Assembly (NCBI RefSeq): GCF_029407905.1
Contig: NC_073624.1
Location: forward strand, 7,824,501-7,888,500
Reading direction: 5' to 3'
Length of the DNA: 64,000 nucleotides
Source: Bubalus kerabau
Taxonomy: Eukaryota > Chordata > Mammalia > Artiodactyla > Bovidae
Shown: positions 1-11,369 of the stretch, one piece after another
Layout of the letters: each line of letters begins with the position of its first letter
Numbering within the stretch: the first letter of the stretch is position 1
Notes under the pieces: model-generated
The model's input: only the letters and a program-made list of their open reading frames with translations
Databases searched by the model: none
Told to the model about the DNA's origin: nothing
Translations under genes and position numbers: made by a program

Positions 1-581
1 CACACAACAACAGCCCATTAAATATTCTGAGGCTTCTGGCACGGAGCCCGTGCTGGGCGGGAGGGTGCAGTGATAAAGGCAGCGGGCTGGGCCTGGAGAA
101 GCCAATAAAGGAGACTTTCCCTCCGGCCAGAAGGTGGGCCCTTGAAGCTGCGGGAAGTCAGCTAGCCCAGGGCCCTTCTGTGTGCCAGGCCTAGGCTCTC
201 CAGGTAGTGCCAGCCACTTGGAGTACTTGCTTGCCCCTTGGCCTGTTTTTAGAAAGGCCACGTGACCTGAACACTGCTTCTAGATGATAAGATACTAGGT
301 GTAGACTCTGAGAAGCCAGACCCCGAGCCTTCAGTAGGCTGAAAGATCCTTTTCTCTTGCCACCTCTGTATTAGGAAGAGTTCTGAAGGAACCCCCTTTT
401 CTCAGCTTTCCCCCGTCCTGCAGTGCTTAGGGCCTCAGGCCATCCCTCAGTCAGTCCCAACACAGCGCCTTAGCTGGTCTTGTCCAGGGCCTGTCCCCAG
501 ACTGTTCAGTAGGTGAATACTGAGTGAATGGAAGAAGTCTTTTGTTCTCATCCCCCCCACCCCCACGCTCCCTTTTTTGTT
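1..581. other. Intergenic sequence, no gene seen
   Basis: No convincing exon, open frame or named repeat is visible. A C-rich run lies near 550-565, next to the SINE that follows. Confidence 0.5.
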
Positions 582-782
582 TAGTGGCTAAGACTTGTCC
601 AATTCTTTTGTGGCCCCATGGTCTGTAGCCTGACAGGCTCCTCTGTCCATGGAATTTCCCAGATAAGAATACTGGAGTGGTTGCCATTTCCTTCTCCAGA
701 GGATCTTCCCAACCCAGGGATTGAACTCATGTGTCTTGCGTAGGCAAGCAGGTTCTTTACCATTGAGCCACCAGGGAAGCCC
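582..782 (-). repeat. Bov-tA SINE
   Basis: Reads in reverse as the ruminant Bov-tA element. The BovB-derived part is on the left (GACTGTAGCC-like and AATACTGGAGTGG blocks). The tRNA-Glu-derived head is on the right and ends GAGCCACCAGGGAAGCCC. Bov-tA is a non-coding Pol III retroposon mobilised by BovB. Confidence 0.9.
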
Positions 783-811
783 TGAGTGCTCCCTGCAGAG
801 GCTTAATAAAT

Positions 812-862
812 AATCCCACCTACCATTTACTGAGTGTCTGTGCTGTGCCAGGTTCTATGCTA
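812..862 (-). repeat. MIR fragment
   Basis: Short match to the MIR tail in reverse (ATTTACTGAGTGTCTG followed by GTGCCAGGTTCTATGCTAAG). It is an ancient mammalian SINE relic. Confidence 0.6.
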
Positions 863-1275
863 AGTGCTGAGTTCATGCTTTCCTATGAGGGGGCATGGAA
901 GGGTCACTTGGGTAGTTCAGCCAAACCAAAGCTGGATGCTGGCATGGGACAGATTCTGGAGGCAATGGGCTGCTCCGCCTGTTCAGCTGAGCTGCACAGA
1001 CTTGCACAACTCCATTGTCAGAGCGGCCTGGCATTCCCCATGCAGGGACTGAAGTCAGTGCGGGGGCCTGTGCTGCCATTCTGGAAGCTTGCAGGACTGT
1101 CAGCTCAGCCAGGGTCCAGGTCCTACTGATTCTACCCCTCAGTGTCCCTCCCATCTGCCTGGGTCTCCATTAGTCCCCAGACCATCATCCAGGGCACCCT
1201 TCCCCTCTGATTGCCAGTTCTCCCTTTTTAACCCATCCTGACCCTCCATCTTCTGGAAAAAGCAAATTCCATTCT

Positions 1276-1488
1276 TGCTTCTCTGGTGGCTCGGATGGTA
1301 AAGAATCTGCTTGCCAAGCAGGAGACCTGGGTTCAATACCTAGGTCCAGAAGATCCCCTGGAGGAGGAAAATGGCAACCCACTCCAATATTCTTGCCTGG
1401 GAAATCCCATGGACAGAGGAGCCTAGTGAGCTACAGACCATGGGGTCAAAAAGAGTCAGACACGACTGAGTGAGTAACACACACAACC
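1276..1488 (+). repeat. Bov-tA SINE
   Basis: Sense copy running from the tRNA-like head (GCTTCTCTGGTGGCTC) to GACACGACTGAGTGAGTAAC, with a short CA-rich tail. Confidence 0.9.
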
Positions 1489-1821
1489 CCAGGGAGCAGG
1501 CCTTTTGCCACATTTTGGGGGGAAGTTTATGAGGCTCTGGGTCATATTTTTAACCTATTCTCCAGCCACCCCACTGCAGGCTTTCCAATACAGCAGAACA
1601 AACCCGTTCTCACTTCCCTGCCTGGCTTCAGCTGGGCCTTCCACCTGGGCTCCCACCATCCACACCTGCATCTCCAGGCAGGGCCCAGTGGTCTGGATGC
1701 TGCCAGATCGAAGCTGCCTCTTGGCTCTTTTGATTCCTCTGTAAAGACTGTGAGCTCCTAGAGGGAGACAGGACTCCCTAGAGGGAGCTTAGATGTCACA
1801 GACTCCCTAATGTCCAGCACA

Positions 1822-1846
1822 GTGTGTGTGTGTGTGTGTGTGTGTG
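1822..1846. repeat. (GT)n microsatellite
   Basis: An uninterrupted GT dinucleotide run of about 12.5 units. It abuts the 3' end of the antisense Bov-tA that follows, so it probably grew from that SINE's tail. Confidence 0.9.
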
Positions 1847-2047
1847 CAATTGCTCAGCCATGTCTGACCCTTTAAGACCCCTTGGACTGTAGCCTGCTAG
1901 GCTCCTCTGTCCATGGTATTTCCCAGGCAAGAATACTGGAGTGGGTTGCCATTTCCTACTCCAGGGGGTCTTTCCGACCCAGGGATTGAACCTATGTGTC
2001 TTGCTCCTCCTGCACTGACTTTATCACTAGCTCCACCTGGGAAGCAC
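1847..2047 (-). repeat. Bov-tA SINE
   Basis: Antisense copy with diverged ends. The AATACTGGAGTGGGTTGCC core and a CACCTGGGAAGC head are recognisable. Confidence 0.85.
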
Positions 2048-2093
2048 AGCACAGTGTGTGCTGAGGCAAATGAATAATAGAATAAGTGAATGA

Positions 2094-2243
2094 GGGACTT
2101 CCCTGGTGATCCAGTGGCTAAGACTCTGCTCTCCCAATGCAGGGGGGTCCTGGGTTCAATCCCTGGTCAAGGAAGTAAATCCCCCATGCTACAATTAAAG
2201 ATCTTTCATGCTATAATTAAGGCCTGGCACAGCCAAAAAAAAA
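2094..2243 (+). repeat. CHR-type tRNA-Glu SINE
   Basis: Begins GGGACTTCCCTGGTGATCC, has the B-box-like GGGTTCAATCCCTGGTC, and ends in an A-run after GGCACAGCC. This family is typical of ruminants and their cetacean/hippo relatives. Confidence 0.85.
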
Positions 2244-2584
2244 GAATTAACAAAGGGGCTGCAGATGGGACCAGCCTGTCCCCATGGGCTCCAGTGAGTT
2301 TCCAAGACACACTTCAAGCAAATAACCCTAACCTGGTTACATTCCACCCAACAGAGAATACCAAGGGCAGGTCTAGGGTGGCAGCTGTGAACCTGGGAAG
2401 TCCTAGGCCTTGCCACAGGGCACTGCTGAAGGCCCAGTAGGAGGGCCAGCGTGCCCCTCCCCCACCTCAGGCCACCCAGTGGATGGTCCCAGAAAACTGT
2501 CCCTCATCTCACCCCAGTTCTGCTGTGTGAGGAGGCCTCTGGGCTTCCTGTTGGATTTTTCTATAGAGGATGGGAGGGATGGGA

Positions 2585-2765
2585 TTTAATATTAGCTAAC
2601 ATTTACCCCCTGCCAGGGATGTGCGAAAGGCTTTCCATGTGTATTACATTTACTCCTCACATAGCCGTCGTACAGTTGGGGAAATGAACCAAGATGTTCA
2701 GTAACTTGTGAGGACGCAGAGTGTCAGCGCTGGGATTTGATTGTAGGTTGTCTCGCTCCAGGATG
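2585..2765 (-). repeat. MIR
   Basis: Reverse MIR: ACATTTACCCCCTGCCAGG, then a TTACATTTACTCCTCA block and a GGGATTTGATTGTAGG end. Confidence 0.7.
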
Positions 2766-3275
2766 ATTTGAATTTAGGATAAAGAGGTGGGCCTTTCTCT
2801 TGTTCACTGGCTTGCAGGGGCCATGGGCTACCTGGTGATAAGCTGGCTTGCTTTCCCTCTCAGTGCGGCTGAGAAGCAGCAACTGAGGGAACCTGCAGAC
2901 GCATGACCTTGTTAGCACGACAAGAGCCCTGTTGCAGCAACCCAGATGTGGCCGACAGGCTATCAGCCTTACCAGCACACATATCGCCCAGGAAGTTCAG
3001 GCAGCACTCCAGTGGCCACACCTGCTAGGGTTCCGGGGCAGCCAGTGGGGCCAGCCACAGAGGGTGGGCCCAGGGGTGAGGGGTCCTATGACTGTGTCAG
3101 ACTGAGGCAACTTACAAGATATAAAACATGCAGAACAGTGCCTGTTGTGGAACAATCACTTTTCTACTCAAAAGCCTTCAGTGGCTCCAGATAATCTGCC
3201 ATGATTTACCCCTTTGGAATGAGTAGGGTGTGGACTGGCAATAATGTTTTCTCACCATTAAAAACAAACGTCTCT

Positions 3276-3500
3276 GGGACTTCCCTGGTGGTCCAGTGGT
3301 TGAGACTTCGCCTTCCAATGCAGGGAGTGCAGGTTTGAACCCTGGTGGGGAAGATGAGATCCCATGTGCCTCCCAGCCGCCAGCGCCCCCCCCACCAAAA
3401 AAACCCCAAAACCATAAAACAGAAGCAATAAAAAAAGAAAAAACCAGAAGCAATATGTAACAAATTCAGTAAAGACTTTAAAAATGATCCACATCAAAAA
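3276..3500 (+). repeat. CHR-type SINE with AATAAA-like tail module
   Basis: Standard CHR head (GGGACTTCCCTGGTGGTCC) followed by an A-rich stretch and a tail reading GTAACAAATTCAGTAAAGAC. The same tail occurs at about 5821-5885 and 34410-34462, so it belongs to a SINE subfamily and not to the local sequence. Confidence 0.8.
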
Positions 3501-3610
3501 CAACAGCAAACAAACAAAAAAAACGAAATATCTAGATTCTAGCTCTGTAAATCCTTTCCCATCTGGGCTTGTTCTTCTCCCTCTCCTGACAACCCCTGCC
3601 CCCACCACAC

Positions 3611-3832
3611 GGGCTTCCCATGTGGTGCTAATGGTAAGGAATCCACCTGCCACTGCAGGAGACGCGAGAGATGCAGGTTCGATCCCTGGGTCACGAAGGA
3701 TCTTCTGGAGTAGGAAATGGCAACCTCTCCAGTATTCCTGCCTGGAAAATTGCAGAGAAGCCTGGCGGGAAACAGCCCCATGGGGCCGCAAAGAGTCAGA
3801 CAGGACTGAGCGACTGAGCACACCCACACACG
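3611..3832 (+). repeat. Bov-tA SINE
   Basis: Sense copy starting GGGCTTCCCATGTGG and ending GACTGAGCGACTGAGC. A 194-codon antisense reading frame over 3258-3842 comes from this and the preceding SINE and is not a gene. Confidence 0.9.
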
Positions 3833-4251
3833 CAGCTAGCACAGACCTACTTCAATTTTCGCCTTGACCAATGCAGTAATTGCTCCCTTATTCTCCCACT
3901 ACAAGCATCCATTTGCTCAACATGTACGTCTTAGCCGGAGGCTGTGCTTGGAATTGGGGGCTCTACAAAGTAGACCTGCCCCTCTTCTCCTGGAGCTGGT
4001 GGTCCAGCAATGCAGCCAACACCAACAATTAGCCATTATCAAGACCAGTCATGCCGGGTTCAGGGGTCCCCTAAATGCCCAGAAGGAAGAAGGGAAGCTA
4101 GGGGAGGAACGGGGTGATGGGCAGAGAGATGGGAGGGGAGGCTTGAGGGCTGGGCAGACTGGGAGCCCAGAGGGTGTCATAGACGTTACACTGCAGGCAA
4201 TGGACGTGGGGCCCACTGAGGGCAACAGGGAGAGGTAACAACTTTGTCCAG

Positions 4252-4369
4252 GTTCTTTTTTTTTTTGGTCACACCTCAAGGTATTCAGAATCTTAGGGAC
4301 CAGGGATCGAACCCGTGCCCCCTGCAATGGAAGCACAGAAGTCTAAGCACTGGATGGCCAGGGAAGTCC
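4252..4369 (-). repeat. CHR-type SINE
   Basis: Antisense copy: a T-run, then GACCAGGGATCGAACCCGTG and a head ending CAGGGAAGTCCC. Confidence 0.85.
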
Positions 4370-4689
4370 CAACTTTGTCCTAGTCCTAACCTGGCTACCC
4401 CACCATGGCTTACAAGGACAGACCAGATTCCAGATAACACCTTCCAGCCTAGGTCTTCTTTGTAAAAAGGGAGGACTGGGTGAGACCGTCATACATGGGA
4501 CTCAGTACCCATTCTCCCCCAAACCTCTTCCCATCCAGGCTGGCATATAAGATTGAATAGTTCCATGTGCTACGTAGTAGGTGCCACAGGTTGGTTACCT
4601 ACCTATTTTGAATAGCGGTTTCCCAAACTCCCTAACTATCCCTTCTCCCTGGCAACCATAAGTTTGTTTTCTAAGTCTGTAAGGTCTCA

Positions 4690-4826
4690 CTTTTTTTTTA
4701 ATCTGTAAAATGAGAATATAAAATAGTGCGACCTCACAAGCTAGTTGTGAGGATGAAATGAGTTTCTGCTCCTATGATGGGAACGATGCCTGTAACAAGG
4801 TAATCACTCAATAGATGTTAGGCATT
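4690..4826 (+). repeat. MIR
   Basis: Sense MIR core ATCTGTAAAATGAGAATA, then GTTGTGAGGATGAAATGAG and CACTCAATAGATGTTA. Confidence 0.75.
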
Positions 4827-4829
4827 CTT

Positions 4830-5098
4830 CCTGCTGCTGAGTCACTTCAGTCATGTCCGACTCTGTGCGACCCCATAGACGGCAGCCCACCAGGCTCCCC
4901 CGTCCCTGGGATTCTCCAGGCAAGAACACTGGAGTGGGTTGCCATTTCCTTCTCCAATGCATGAAAGTGAAAAGTGAAAGTGAAGTCGCTCAGTCGTGTC
5001 CGACCCTCAGCGACCCCATGGACTGCAGCCTACGAGGCTCCTCTGTCCATGGGATTTTCCAGGCAAGAGTACTGGAGTGGGGTGCCATTGCCTTTCCT
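4830..5098 (-). repeat. Bov-A2 dimeric SINE
   Basis: Two Bov-A units in tandem, antisense, joined by the linker ATGCATGAAAGTGAAAAGTG. Each unit carries a GTGTCCGAC and an AGTACTGGAGTGG or ACACTGGAGTGG block. Bov-A2 has no tRNA head and is specific to bovids and close relatives, which supports the ruminant assignment. Confidence 0.85.
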
Positions 5099-5161
5099 AA
5101 CACCTTAAAATTATGTTGAAAACCATTGGAAGTGTGTACTCCACAGTCAAAGCAGTGGTTG

Positions 5162-5275
5162 GTGGCCCAGAACTTACCAAGGGGTCTTTCTGACCCAGGG
5201 ATCCGACCCAGGGATCGAACCTGGGTCTCCTGCATTACAGGCAGATTCTTTACTGTCTGAGCCACCAGGGAAGCC
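5162..5275 (-). repeat. Bov-tA tRNA-like head
   Basis: Only the tRNA-Glu-derived half is present. GACCCAGGGATC is locally duplicated (about 5191-5218). It ends GAGCCACCAGGGAAGCCC. Confidence 0.8.
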
Positions 5276-5449
5276 CATAAACATGTAAACGCTCAGCACA
5301 AATATGAAGTTATTAATTACGATAAATGCAAAGCAAGAAAATGGACCTGAAGGATAAGTGTGGGAGCCAGTAAAATAAAGAGAGGGTGAAAGCTTTGGGG
5401 TCTCCCACCCAGGCCATGAGTACTCAGTACTCAGGAATTAGGGAAAGGG

Positions 5450-5893
5450 AGGGATTTCTGGTGGTCCAGTGGTTAAGACTTTCCCTTCCAGTACAGGGGG
5501 CTCCAGGTTTGATCCCTGGTCGATTCCTGGATCGGAAAGATCCGCTAGAGAAGGGATAGGCACTTCAATACTACACACTCCAGTATTCTTGGGCTTCCCT
5601 TGTGGCTCAACTGGTAAAGAATCCGCCTGCAATGCGGGAGACCTGGGTTCGATCCCTGGGTCGGGAAGATTCCCCTGGAGAGGGGAAAGGCTACCCACTC
5701 CAGTATTCCGGCCTGGAGAATTCCATGGACTATACAGTCCATGGGCTCACAAAGAGCAGGACATGACTGAGCGACCTTCACTTTCACTTGAGGAGCTAAG
5801 ATCCCTTGGCCAGGAAACCAAAACAGAAAACAGAAGCAATATTGTAACAAATTCAATAAAGACTTTAAAAATGGTCCACATTAAAAAAAAAAA
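5450..5893 (+). repeat. CHR SINE split by Bov-tA insertion(s)
   Basis: The CHR head (about 5450-5520) and its tail (about 5790-5893, GAGGAGCTAAGATCCC onward) are separated by a Bov-tA fragment (about 5521-5589) and a full sense Bov-tA (about 5590-5790). The order shows the CHR copy is older. The tail carries the TTCAATAAAGAC module seen in two other CHR copies. Confidence 0.8.
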
Positions 5894-6059
5894 TCTTAAA
5901 AAAACAACAACAGTAGGAATTAAGGAAAAGGAGATTTCATGCTGAAGGAAGAAAGGTTACTAAAAAGAAGCAAAGTAGACATTGTTGAGTGGAGTCGAGG
6001 CTTCTTCAGAAAGGAGTAGATGGAATCTTTCCCAAAATACAAGTTGGATGGTGTCATTT

Positions 6060-6650
6060 CTAGGCTTAAAATGCCCCCGTGGCTCTCTGTCCTGGGGATA
6101 AAGACCAAATTCCATGTTTTCTAGCAAAATTGGGCCCCACATTCCACCTCAATCTCTCTGATGTCTGGCTTTTGCTGCCTAGCTTTTCGCACCCGAGAAT
6201 GGTCCAGGAATATTGCTGTGGACCAGACAGCTTGTCCTCAGGACCCACCTCCTCTCCCTTCTCCCAACTCGTTCCAGTCTCCCTGGCGACAGCAGGAGCG
6301 AGTTTATTTGCCACTGCCCCCACCCCCAGGACCCTGAGGGGCTCCACGACCTGCCACGTGGGAGACCCTGTGCACACACATGCTGAGGTTCCCTGTGCCA
6401 GCCGTCTACAGCACCCACAATGCCTGAGTGACCTGCTCCCTCTCACCTGGTTCCTAAAAGACTCTTCCCGACATGCTTCCATTCACCTCACTAACACCTG
6501 AACAACCTTTGGCTCCATGGCTTAGAGGCTTCCTCTTCCGAGAAGCCCTCCCTGACCACTCCTCAAGGCTCCACACTGTGATGTATTTGTCCCCCTCCTA
6601 TTGCCTCACTGAAGTCAGTCCCTCTGCTCCTCCAGGCACTTAGATCCAAG
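6060..6650 (+). repeat. L2-like LINE relic
   Basis: Degenerate coding-like text typical of L2 3' ends, for example CCCGTGGCTCTCTGTCC and GAGAAGCCCTCCCTGACCAC. The 140- and 138-codon frames on the two strands here are fragments of this relic, not genes. Confidence 0.55.
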
Positions 6651-7199
6651 GGGAGGGAGACAGAAAATGAAAGAACAAATAGGAAAAAAATATGTAGTGC
6701 AATGAGAGGAGGAGGGAGGCAGTGTGGGAAGAGAGGTGGCAGTTTGGGGTGGGTGGGGGGCGGTCAGGGGAGTTCACGGGAGAAGACCTGCCGGAGGAGA
6801 GGATCAAGCGACACCTGGGGGAGAGCAGGCCAGGTCAGTGCAGAGAGCCTGCCTCAGGGAGCATAGCCAGTGCGAGTGGAACTGAATGAATGAGGCACAG
6901 AGAGGAGAAAGGCGGGGAGGGACAAGGGGGCCCTGGAGTGTGTAGACTCTGAGACCTTTGCAAGACCTTAGGCTTTTACTCTGAGTGAGATGGCAAACTA
7001 AAGGAACCAGCATTCACTACCCCTGCCCTGGCCAGGCAGAGTCCTGAGGACAGAGAGAAAAACAGCCCCCTCCCAGGGGCTCCCAGAGCAGTGCAGTGTC
7101 CCCCAACCAACTCTGACCTGCATTGTAGAACAGGCCCTCCGACCAGCACACGCGGATGGACTGGAACACTTTGTTTAACCTGTATGCTGTGATCTGATG

Positions 7200-8215
7200 A
7201 AGATTTATTACATACAGGTGATTAAGACAAGTTCCCTATCAATTTCTTCTTTTCTTTCTCTTTCCATGCTTGCCTTGCTTTCTTCCAGAAACATTTATTC
7301 AAAGCCTATTATACTAGCTACAGAACTGGATTATAACCCATGGAATAAAATATCCACAAATCCATACTGATGTACGTGGGAGAATGAATAAATGAATACA
7401 TAAATGAGGAAACATGGGAGAGGAAAGAACAGCTCTTTTTTACAGAAGGATTCCAATTAATAAGTGCAGAAGGAATGAGGGAAATAGGGGCTCACCATTA
7501 GAACACCATAATAATAATCACGGCAGCCAGCATCCACTGATGGATGGAAAAATTAGTGGGAAAAGTTTAAGGAGGAAGAGCGTATGTGCATTGTCTAAAA
7601 GGTATTTATTAACTACAAAAACAAAAATAATAACTGAACAGTGGAAAAATATGGCAGACACCATCTTAACCAAGTGATTAAGCTGCATATCTCAGGAAGA
7701 AGACATATGAACATCAGGTATCCCTAATGTAGTGAAAAGAAGGCCTCTTCTTCCGTTATGCTTTCCCAGAAGGCACAATCTCCCTCAAATGATGAAAAAA
7801 CATGAGATAAACCCAAAGTGAAGGACGTTCTACAAAACACGTGACCAGTATCCTTCAAAAGTGTCAAGATCACGATTTATGTAAGGAAGGACTGAGGGAC
7901 CCTTATGGGTGAGGGGAGACTAAGGTTACATGATGGGTAGATTTAATGTACCATCCAATGGGATCCTAGAAATGGAATGGGGGTGGGAGAACATTGGTGG
8001 AAAAATTGGTGAAATCTGAATAAAGTCTGCAGTTAATTTTATTTAATAGTATTGTCCCCATGGTATTTTCTTGGTTTTGATCATTATACTGTGGTTATGT
8101 AAGATGTTAACTTGAGAGGAAGCTGGGCAAGAGGATATAGGGGAACTCTCGGTGCTATTTTTGCAACTTTTCTGTATGTCTAAAATTATTTCAAAATAAA
8201 AAGTAAAAAGAGAAA
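7200..8215 (+). repeat. L1M LINE 3' end
   Basis: Old L1 3' UTR. The last 120 bases carry the characteristic GCTATTTTTGCAACTTTTCTG and a terminal AAAATAAAAAG. No intact ORF2 remains. Confidence 0.7.
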
Positions 8216-8392
8216 AAAATTTAAGAAACCAATTATACCCTTAGGACCCAGCTTATGGTCTCTAAACATGATTGCCTTCTAGAGGAACCAGAGCTCCTTA
8301 GAGAGTGGCTGATTCTAGATCTGAACCCCAGAGAATTCCGGAAGATCTGGAAACACCAGCTAGCAAAGAGGCTATCAAGACTTAAAGGGTGT

Positions 8393-8465
8393 GGGACTTC
8401 TCTGGTGGTCCAGTGGTTTGATCCCACATGCAGCTTGGCCAAAAAGTCAAAACAAACAAAACCAT
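8393..8465 (+). repeat. CHR-type SINE, internally deleted
   Basis: The head GGGACTTCTCTGGTGGTCC is joined directly to a GATCCCACATGC tail, so the middle is missing. Confidence 0.7.
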
Positions 8466-8473
8466 ACATACAT

Positions 8474-8880
8474 GGGCTTCTCTCATGGCTCAGTGGTCAG
8501 AATCCACCTGCCAGTGCAAGAGACACAGGTTTAATTCCTGATCTGAGAAGATCCACATGCCTCGGAGTAGTTAAGCCCGTGTGCCACATATACTGAGCCT
8601 GTGTTCTGGAGTCCAGGAGCTGCAGCTACTGAGCCTGTGTTCTGGAGTCCAGGAACCACAACTACTGAGCCCACGAGCTGCAACTGCTGAAGCCCGTGCA
8701 GCTGAAACCCTAGAGCCTGTGCTCGCAGTAAGAGAAGGCACTGCTTCTCGTTCTCTGCAACGAGAAGGCTGTTCACTGCGACTAGAGTAGCCCCGGACCG
8801 CCACAACTGGAGAAAAGCTCTCACAGCAACGAAGACTCAGCACAGACAAAAGTAAATATGTAAACAAAATTTTAAAAACA
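8474..8880 (+). repeat. Long tRNA-Glu SINE with internal duplication
   Basis: Head GGGCTTCTCTCATGG, then the long 3' body (AGCCTGTGCTC, GCCACAACTGGAGAAAG and GCAACGAAGACTCAGCAC blocks). A 36-base unit containing TGAGCCTGTGTTCTGGAGTC is present twice at about 8594-8665. Confidence 0.8.
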
Positions 8881-8924
8881 TATATTAAAAAACCCCCATA
8901 TATATGTATATGTTTTTCCTAAAA

Positions 8925-9700
8925 AAAAAAAAAAAAAGACAAAGGACTCAGGAGCTGAGTTGAGGTTTCCAAAGGCCTTTGGTGGATGCTGGTGAACAAA
9001 CTTATTATTTTGAAGACCGGTGAATAAAGGGTGAGATTGATGCGTTTTTCAGGCCCTTCCTTTAAGATCTATACCTCAGATGAGTCAGACAGGTGGTGAG
9101 AGGAAGTTTCACTTCACAGAGGTATTCTGGAATTAATCATTCCAGAGAATGATCAATTAGATGATTTTCGTCTTGCAACTCCTCATGAATTTAGGGACCT
9201 CAACACTGAACGACAAGGCTGCTCATGTCACACCAAGGAAGACAGCCAGACATTTTTTGCCTCCTAGTGAAATCACACAACACCTCTTCTGAATTAGTCT
9301 TGTCTAAAAAACTCTAATTTGAATCGAATCAGGCTTTAGGTGAAACTATCCCTTTACGAGAAATACAAAGAACAGAGAAATTTGTTAAATTAGACCACAG
9401 AGATGCAATCAGCAAACTGTCAGCTATTTTAGGATAAATAATGTGTTTTCAAAGAACATAAAAAGAGATGAAGGGGGACACTGTAGATGAAAGATACCTA
9501 AACAGTATATCAGCTAATTACATAAAGCGGTCATGATTTTCATCCTGATTTTCTTTAAAGCAACTGTAAATTGGAAACACCTATGCATATGTGACACTGT
9601 GGGAAATCTGAACACAGACTGGCCATTTGATAATATTAAGGAATAATTGTATATCTTCTTAGATGTAATGGTATCTTGGTTGCCATATATATGTGCATAT
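8925..9700. other. Intergenic sequence, no gene or clear repeat
   Basis: AT-rich, many stops in all frames, no known repeat recognised by eye. Confidence 0.5.
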
Positions 9701-9706
9701 ATTTGG

Positions 9707-9918
9707 GGGGATCCCAGGTGGCTCAGCGGTAAAGAATCTACCTTCGATGCTGGAGATGCAGGAGATTCAAGTTCGATTCCTGGGTCAGGAAGATCCCCTG
9801 GAGGAGGGCATGGCAACCCACTCCAGTGTTCTTACCTGGAGAATCCAATGGACAGAGGAGCCTGGTAGGCTACAGTCCATAGAGTCACAAAGACTCAGAC
9901 ACGACTGAGCTACTAACA
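9707..9918 (+). repeat. Bov-tA SINE
   Basis: Sense copy from GATCCCAGGTGGCTCAG to CACGACTGAGCTACTAAC, with a CA-rich tail. Confidence 0.9.
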
Positions 9919-10079
9919 CACACACATATATTTAAAGGTCTTCTTTTGAGAGATACACACTGAACTATTTGGAGAAGAGATAATATGATCTGTAGGATTT
10001 ACTGCCATGGAGTACATCACAGAGGGGTGGATGGAGCATGGTCAGGCATGGGTGGTTGGTTATTGGGCTGACAACAGTT

Positions 10080-11365
10080 CACTAAAGCCTTTGACTGTGT
10101 GGATCACAACAAACTATGGAAAATTCTTAGAGATGGGAATACCAGACCATCATACCTGCCTCCTGAGAAACCAGTATTCAGGTCAAGAAGCAACAGTTAA
10201 AACCAGACATAGAACAAAAGGACTAGTTCCAAATTGGGAAAGGAATGCATCAAGGCTGTATATTGTCACCCTGCTTATTTAACTTATATGCAGAGTACAT
10301 CATGAGAAATGCCGAGCTGGATGAAGCACAAGCTGGAATCAAGATTGCAGGGAGAAATATCAATAACCTCAGATATGCAGATGACACCACCCTTATGGCA
10401 GAAAGTGAAGAAGAGCTAAAGAGCCTCTTGATGAAAGTGAAAGAGGAGAGTGAAAAAGTTGGTTTAAAACTCAATATTCAGAAAACTAAGATCATGGCAT
10501 CCAGTCCCATCACTTCATGGCAAATAGATGGGAAGACAGTGGAAACAGTGGCAGACTTTATTTTTGGGGGGCTCCAAAATCACTGCAGATGGTGACTGCA
10601 GCCATGAAATTAAAAGACGCTTGCTCCTTGGAAGAAAAGCTATGACCAACCTGGTGGTGGTTTAGTTGCTCAGTCGTGTCCGACTCTTGCGACCCCACGG
10701 ACTGTAGCCCGCCAGGCTCCTCCGGCCATGGTTTTTCCAGGCAAGAATACTGGAGTCGGTTGCCATCTCCTTCTCCAGGGGATCTTCCTGACTCAGGGAT
10801 TGAACCCGGGTCTCCTGCACTGCAAGCAGACTCTTCACCGACTGAGCTACCAGGGAATTTCCATGACAAACCTAGACAGCATATTAAAAAGCAGAGACAT
10901 CACTTTGCTGACAAAGGTTGATATAGTCAAAGCTATAGTTTTTCCAGTAGTCATGTACGGATGTGAGAGTTGGACCATAAATAAGGCTGAACACCAAGAA
11001 CTGATGCTTTTGAGCTGTGGTGTTGAAGAAGATTCTTGAGAGTCCCTTACACAGCAAGGAGATCAAATCAGTCTATCCTAAAGGAAATCAATCCTGAGTA
11101 TTCATTGGAAGGACTGATGCTGAAGCTGAAGCCACCTGATGTGAAGAGCCTATTCATTAGAAAAGGCCCTGATGCGGGGAAGGATTGAAGGCAGGAGAAG
11201 AAGGGGATGACAGAGGACGACAAGGTTGGGTGGCATCACTGACTCAGTGAACATGAGTTTGAGCAGGCTCTGGGAGATGGTGAAGGACAGGGATGCCCGG
11301 CGTGCTGCAGTCCATGGGGTCTCAAAGAGTCGGACACGACTGAGCAACTGAACAACAACAATGGT
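10080..11365 (+). mobile_element. BovB (RTE) LINE, 5'-truncated, RT to 3' end
   Basis: The conceptual product matches the C-terminal half of BovB reverse transcriptase. It has AFDCVDH near 10090, GCILSPCLFNLYAEYIM at about 10255-10305, and the catalytic YADD at 10374-10385. The thumb/C-terminal part (SWTINKAEHQE) follows, and the 3' end contains the unit shared with Bov-A SINEs. Frameshifts separate the palm from the C-terminus, and a Bov-tA interrupts it at 10655-10860. The copy is dead. RTE elements move by target-primed reverse transcription and mobilise the ruminant SINEs seen here. Confidence 0.9.
10655..10860 (-). repeat. Bov-tA SINE nested in BovB
   Basis: Antisense Bov-tA inside the BovB coding region. 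The BovB text resumes after it (ATGACAAACCTAGACAGC), repeating the pre-insertion CTATGACCAACCTGG. This suggests a short target duplication around ATGACMAACCT. Confidence 0.85.
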
Positions 11366-11369
11366 TCAT

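Noticed and set aside
3258..3842. 194-codon minus-strand frame
   Set aside because: It covers a CHR SINE and a Bov-tA SINE in reverse, whose translations recur at many other SINEs in the window.
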